A stretch of DNA of 8,194 nucleotides, from NCBI GenBank assembly GCA_938045655.1, contig CALIMO010000064.1:1-8194 (forward strand). The letters are read 5' to 3'. How positions within the stretch are numbered: the stretch's first letter is position 1; the number at the start of each line of letters is the position of its first letter. The notes beneath the pieces are model-generated. The model was given only the letters and a program-made list of their open reading frames with translations. It had not been told where the DNA came from and did not search any database. Positions 6,119 to 8,194 of this stretch are shown here, in pieces. Both the position numbers and the translations under genes were made by a program. The stretch is from an uncultured bacterium (lineage in GTDB: Bacteria; Patescibacteriota; Saccharimonadia; Saccharimonadales; Saccharimonadaceae).

Positions 6119-6367
6119 TTATGACAATTCTTCGAGTTTTTCTTCGATATTTTCTATTTTAGACCAAGCTTCGCATTGTTCTTTAAACCACTTTTGGTGT
6201 TCTTCTTCTGAGATATTCGGTCGGTGCATTCTTTTGATTGCTTGAAGTAATTCATAATATTCCCAATACATCTTCTCTGATTTAAACCTATGCTCGACTA
6301 TCTTTTCTCCGCTTTCATCGTATTCATTAAGAATAATTGTAAAATCTTCATCCGCTTTGTTTAGCAT
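6119..6367 (-). CDS. Hypothetical small acidic protein
   Basis: An 82-aa protein of unknown function. The first 30 residues look like beta strands (EDFTIILNEYDESGEKIVEHRF); the rest is helical and Glu/Trp-rich (MYWEYYELLQAIKRMH, then EEEHQKWFKEQCEAWSKIENIEEKLEEL). No catalytic motif is visible. ATG 6367 has AAAGGA seven bases upstream. It is cotranscribed with its neighbours, with a 14-base gap to the gene before and 20 bases to the HAD gene. Confidence 0.7.
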   Translation of the reverse strand: MLNKADEDFTIILNEYDESGEKIVEHRFKSEKMYWEYYELLQAIKRMHRPNISEEEHQKWFKEQCEAWSKIENIEEKLEELS

Positions 6368-6381
6368 ATTTTAGTCCTTTT

Positions 6382-6639
6382 TTATTCTCCTAGTATTTTT
6401 AAATTCAGTAAATCCTTATGCTCCAATACGAGGTCTTGTGATTTCTCACAAAGGAAATTAACTCTTTTACTTATCTCTTCAAGTTTATCTGCTTGTTCCC
6501 ACATTTCTCCCCTTGTTTCTGGGGGATTCTTAAGATTGTTCCAATATGTGCGATTTTCAGTCACGATTTGTAGAGTTAGCTCTGCAAGGATTGCCACTAT
6601 TTCTAAAAGTTCTTTATTAGTTGGTTCTTGATTGTTCAT
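6382..6639 (-). CDS. Hypothetical small helical protein
   Basis: An 85-aa, almost wholly helical protein of unknown function; heptad-like stretches (LLEIVAILAELTLQIV, then ADKLEEISKRVNFL) suggest coiled-coil or oligomer formation. ATG 6639 is preferred over the GTG three codons upstream because AAAGGTG then lies at normal distance. It begins two bases after the stop of the preceding gene. Confidence 0.7.
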   Translation of the reverse strand: MNNQEPTNKELLEIVAILAELTLQIVTENRTYWNNLKNPPETRGEMWEQADKLEEISKRVNFLCEKSQDLVLEHKDLLNLKILGE

Positions 6640-6640
6640 C

Positions 6641-7393
6641 TTATTCACCTTTTCTATTTATAAAAATATTTAGGCTTTCTTTTAATTCACGCATTTCTTT
6701 GCTTAGCTCTTTATGCTTATCGAACATTTCTTTGAATTTATCAGATGATAGTTTTTTAATAAGTTTTTCTTTGGTTAGGTTCTTACGAAGATGTATGAAT
6801 GTTGTGAAATAGCTATCACCTTGTGCTATTCTCAATTCATATCCATAAAAACTATCGCCAAAAAGAGTTTTCCACTTTCCATCTTCAAATACTAAAGTAT
6901 TTTGGTTAATTAAATCTGCACTATCGAAACCATCTAAGTCAAGGGTCATTCTTTGATGAATATACATAATGATTTGACCATCTGATTTTTCTTTTGTTGT
7001 TTCTTTTGAGTCGTATACAAGTGGTAGTCCAGTTCGTTCGACTTCTTTTCGACACAATTCTTCTATAAGTTTAATCGCTTCTTGATCTGTAATTTTCATA
7101 TCTGATCCTTTTTTTAATCTTTTTTCCTGAGTTGAAACTATTCTTGGTGGCTCTGGTAGGCTCATCCAGTAAATAACTTCGCTTTCTGTATTTTCAAAAC
7201 CAATACCATCATCAAAATCAACCCAAATATCTGTATACACTCCATCACTTCGAGGTGTCCAAACAAGAACTTCTTCATCTATTTCAGGTGTATATCCGTC
7301 CCACATAGAGTCGATTCTACTGTTTTTATAATATTCTTTTTCTTCCTCATCAAGAGGTCTTGCAGTGAGTTTATTCCATTCTGTATTTTTCAT
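6641..7393 (-). CDS. DUF551-like domain fused to an unknown helical domain
   Basis: The 250-aa protein appears to be two parts. Residues 1-85 resemble the DUF551 family of phage small proteins: an N-terminal EWNKL, a central EEVLVWTP strand (40-47), an aromatic/acidic stretch and the closing YWMSLPEPP (75-83). DUF551 has no known function and is usually a stand-alone small protein. Residues 99-250 begin MKITDQEAIKLIEEL and end in a predicted coiled coil (KFKEMFDKHKELSKEMRELK); I do not recognise this half. The first start is ATG 7393, with GAGGT five bases upstream and the previous stop two bases away. M99 (ATG 7099) has its own AAAGGA six bases upstream, so a second 152-aa product is possible. 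An ATG at 7516 lies inside the preceding gene and was not used. Confidence 0.75.
   Translation of the reverse strand: MKNTEWNKLTARPLDEEEKEYYKNSRIDSMWDGYTPEIDEEVLVWTPRSDGVYTDIWVDFDDGIGFENTESEVIYWMSLPEPPRIVSTQEKRLKKGSDMKITDQEAIKLIEELCRKEVERTGLPLVYDSKETTKEKSDGQIIMYIHQRMTLDLDGFDSADLINQNTLVFEDGKWKTLFGDSFYGYELRIAQGDSYFTTFIHLRKNLTKEKLIKKLSSDKFKEMFDKHKELSKEMRELKESLNIFINRKGE
7097..7113 (-). promoter_or_regulatory. Internal ribosome binding site and start in the DUF551-fusion gene
   Basis: AAAGGA, six bases and ATG 7099 make a start site as good as the upstream one, in frame and exactly at the boundary between the DUF551-like part and the second domain. It predicts a 152-aa product alongside the 250-aa protein, or marks the start of a gene that has lost the stop in front of it. 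Confidence 0.5.
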
Positions 7394-7395
7394 AT

Positions 7396-7623
7396 CTACC
7401 TCAATTCGTTTACTATAAATTTTACAAACAACGCCACAATAGCTACAATCGCAATAATTCCAAGAATAACTGCGACTGGTATCCAGATAGGGGAAAGAAC
7501 CCACCACCAGCTCCAATCAATAATATGAGTTAATTTTAAAGCAATAAACAGAATTGTTAATGCTCCTAAAAATCCTATGCCACCGTTGGTTGATATATTT
7601 GTTGATTTATTTTCATTATTCAT
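7396..7623 (-). CDS. Phage membrane protein, transmembrane Fragile-X-F type
   Basis: A 75-aa protein with a short Asn/Ser-rich N-terminus, a first hydrophobic helix at about 17-33, a loop with IDWSWWWVLSPIWIP (35-49), and a second helix to about residue 71 ending in a basic KFIVNELR. The LTHIIDWSWWWVLSPIW motif is typical of small phage and prophage membrane proteins annotated as transmembrane Fragile-X-F proteins; their role is unknown. ATG 7623 has AAGGAG eight bases upstream. Confidence 0.75.
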   Translation of the reverse strand: MNNENKSTNISTNGGIGFLGALTILFIALKLTHIIDWSWWWVLSPIWIPVAVILGIIAIVAIVALFVKFIVNELR

Positions 7624-7635
7624 ATTTTAATCTCC

Positions 7636-7890
7636 TTAACTTAAAAGTTCCTCTTCTTGGACACCTAGAATATTTGCAACTACTTCAATGATATATTCAG
7701 GTTCGTCTGTATAACCAGTAACTTCACCAAGTTTCTGCTGGATTGCATTTGTGAGATAGTTATCAGCTTTTGAGAACTTCGGATTGTCTGAATATTTTTC
7801 TTGCAACATATTCGATATACTTATTAGATAATCCTCTTCTTCTAACAACCATTCTTCTTTTAATTTTCCTTCTCGACTAATTTTCTTCAT
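7636..7890 (-). CDS. Hypothetical protein, first gene of the small-gene operon
   Basis: An 84-aa acidic, helical protein (EEWLLEEEDYLISISNMLQEKY; C-terminal YIIEVVANILGVQEEELLS) of unknown function. ATG 7890 is chosen because AAAGGA sits ten bases upstream and because the longer alternative at 7953 would translate 21 codons of palindromic sequence. Being nearest the host junction, it would be transcribed first in this operon. I found no convincing promoter upstream of it inside the window. Confidence 0.7.
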   Translation of the reverse strand: MKKISREGKLKEEWLLEEEDYLISISNMLQEKYSDNPKFSKADNYLTNAIQQKLGEVTGYTDEPEYIIEVVANILGVQEEELLS

Positions 7891-7910
7891 ATTTTGCAAA
7901 TCCTTTACAT

Positions 7911-8005
7911 TTCCAGCCCTACAAGGGACGACTAAAAGTTTTAGTCCTCCCAAGCTATAAATATTTTTGAGACACTCGGGGGTTTAACCCCTTGTAAGGC
8001 TGGAA
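7911..8005. repeat. 17-bp inverted repeat enclosing two shorter palindromes
   Basis: Arms 7911-7927 and 7989-8005 are inverted copies with one mismatch in 17, with 61 bases between them. At the inner edge of the left arm is an odd-centred palindrome, 7925-7951 (13-bp arms, one mismatch, centre 7938). The right arm begins within another, 7979-7991 (GGGGTT-T-AACCCC). The element fills the gap between the ftsY fragment and the first phage gene, so it could be an attachment or recombination region, an operator, or a structured leader RNA. The sequence shows the symmetry only. Confidence 0.75.
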
Positions 8006-8013
8006 TCGAATTG

Positions 8014-8193
8014 TTAAGGTTTTATATTTTTTAGATATTCTCTAATCTTTTCTTTTAATTCTTCAATTATATCGGTTGATGCATGTATACCGACATCAAG
8101 CATTATAAGAGTTTCTTCAAGCTCCTCATAAAAATCATCATCTATTGCATCATAACCCGAAAAAACATTTTCAATCCCTTTTACAAGTGCATC
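8014..8193 (-). pseudogene. ftsY: FtsY (signal recognition particle receptor) N-domain fragment, truncated
   Basis: The frame entering from the right edge encodes 59 residues and stops at TAA 8014-8016. It contains FSGYDAIDDDFYEELEETL and IMLDVGIHASTDIIEELKEK, which match the N domain of bacterial FtsY, the membrane-associated GTPase that receives the SRP-ribosome complex. The style is that of Clostridia. A normal FtsY continues about 200 residues more through the GTPase G domain (GxxGxGKTTT and following motifs); here it ends after KNIKP. Either the gene is interrupted by the phage, or this is a fused fragment or assembly join. FtsY is normally essential, so an intact copy would be expected elsewhere. 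The 5' part lies beyond the window. Confidence 0.75.
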
Positions 8194-8194
8194 T

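Noticed and set aside
7891..7953. Longer start for the 84-aa gene at ATG 7953
   Set aside because: The added 21 codons are palindromic DNA, whereas ATG 7890 has a proper AAAGGA. The longer form is an accident of an open frame.
7891..8013. Promoter for the small-gene operon, with TATTTA or TTTATA as -10
   Set aside because: No acceptable -35 lies 16-18 bases upstream, and A/T-rich six-base matches are expected by chance in this composition.
8001..8016. tRNA 3'-end-like TTCGATTCC on the minus strand, as would suit a tRNA attachment site
   Set aside because: The flanking bases cannot form the five-pair T stem, and no acceptor stem, anticodon arm or D arm can be found nearby.
1..8194. Alternative genetic code (UGA reassigned)
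   Set aside because: UGA serves as a normal stop, for example at the ends of the HAD gene and the 32-aa gene, and no gene needs UGA readthrough.
1..8194. CRISPR array, insertion sequence, integrase or lysis genes
   Set aside because: No regularly spaced repeats and no transposase, integrase, holin-endolysin or repressor motifs were seen on either strand.

Overview
The window is a stretch of a low-GC, tailed double-stranded DNA phage or prophage. It uses the standard bacterial code: every ORF closes on a normal stop and no UGA readthrough is needed. Almost everything is transcribed right to left on the minus strand. The diagnostic genes are a large terminase with Walker A, Walker B and RNase H-like nuclease motifs, a small terminase, and an HK97-type portal protein that runs off the left edge. 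The host is probably a low-GC Gram-positive, because the right edge carries a Clostridia-like ftsY fragment. Frequent CGA arginine codons in the portal and terminase genes leave another host lineage open.

Layout from right to left. 8014-8193 is the N-domain part of ftsY, a host chromosomal gene, cut off by a stop. 7911-8005 is a compact set of nested inverted repeats at the phage/host junction. 7890-5319 is a tightly packed operon of small genes with good ribosome binding sites: an unknown 84-aa protein, a two-helix membrane protein, a DUF551-type protein fused to an unknown domain, two small helical proteins, a HAD-type phosphatase, another two-helix membrane protein and a 32-aa microprotein. 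5287-5181 is a promoter-driven candidate structured RNA ending in an intrinsic terminator. Next is a DUF3800 gene (5164-4463). A second promoter and a strong leader hairpin (4450-4353) precede the packaging module: an unknown basic protein, terS, then terL. A plus-strand gene with a HEPN-like RNxxxH motif (1652-2308) sits between terL and the portal gene (1591-1).

The packaging genes act together: TerS recognises DNA, TerL cuts and pumps it, and the portal is the channel in the procapsid. The HEPN-like gene and the DUF3800 gene look like independently transcribed cargo (morons). Both lack a Shine-Dalgarno and have a TGA-TATAmT extended -10 ending exactly six bases before ATG, which predicts leaderless mRNA. 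The portal gene has the same -10/ATG spacing, as if it acquired its own promoter after the oppositely oriented cargo gene separated it from terL.

Most worth following up: the candidate RNA upstream of DUF3800, the leaderless promoter architecture, the HEPN-like cargo gene, and the ftsY junction, which is either a real integration site or an assembly chimera.
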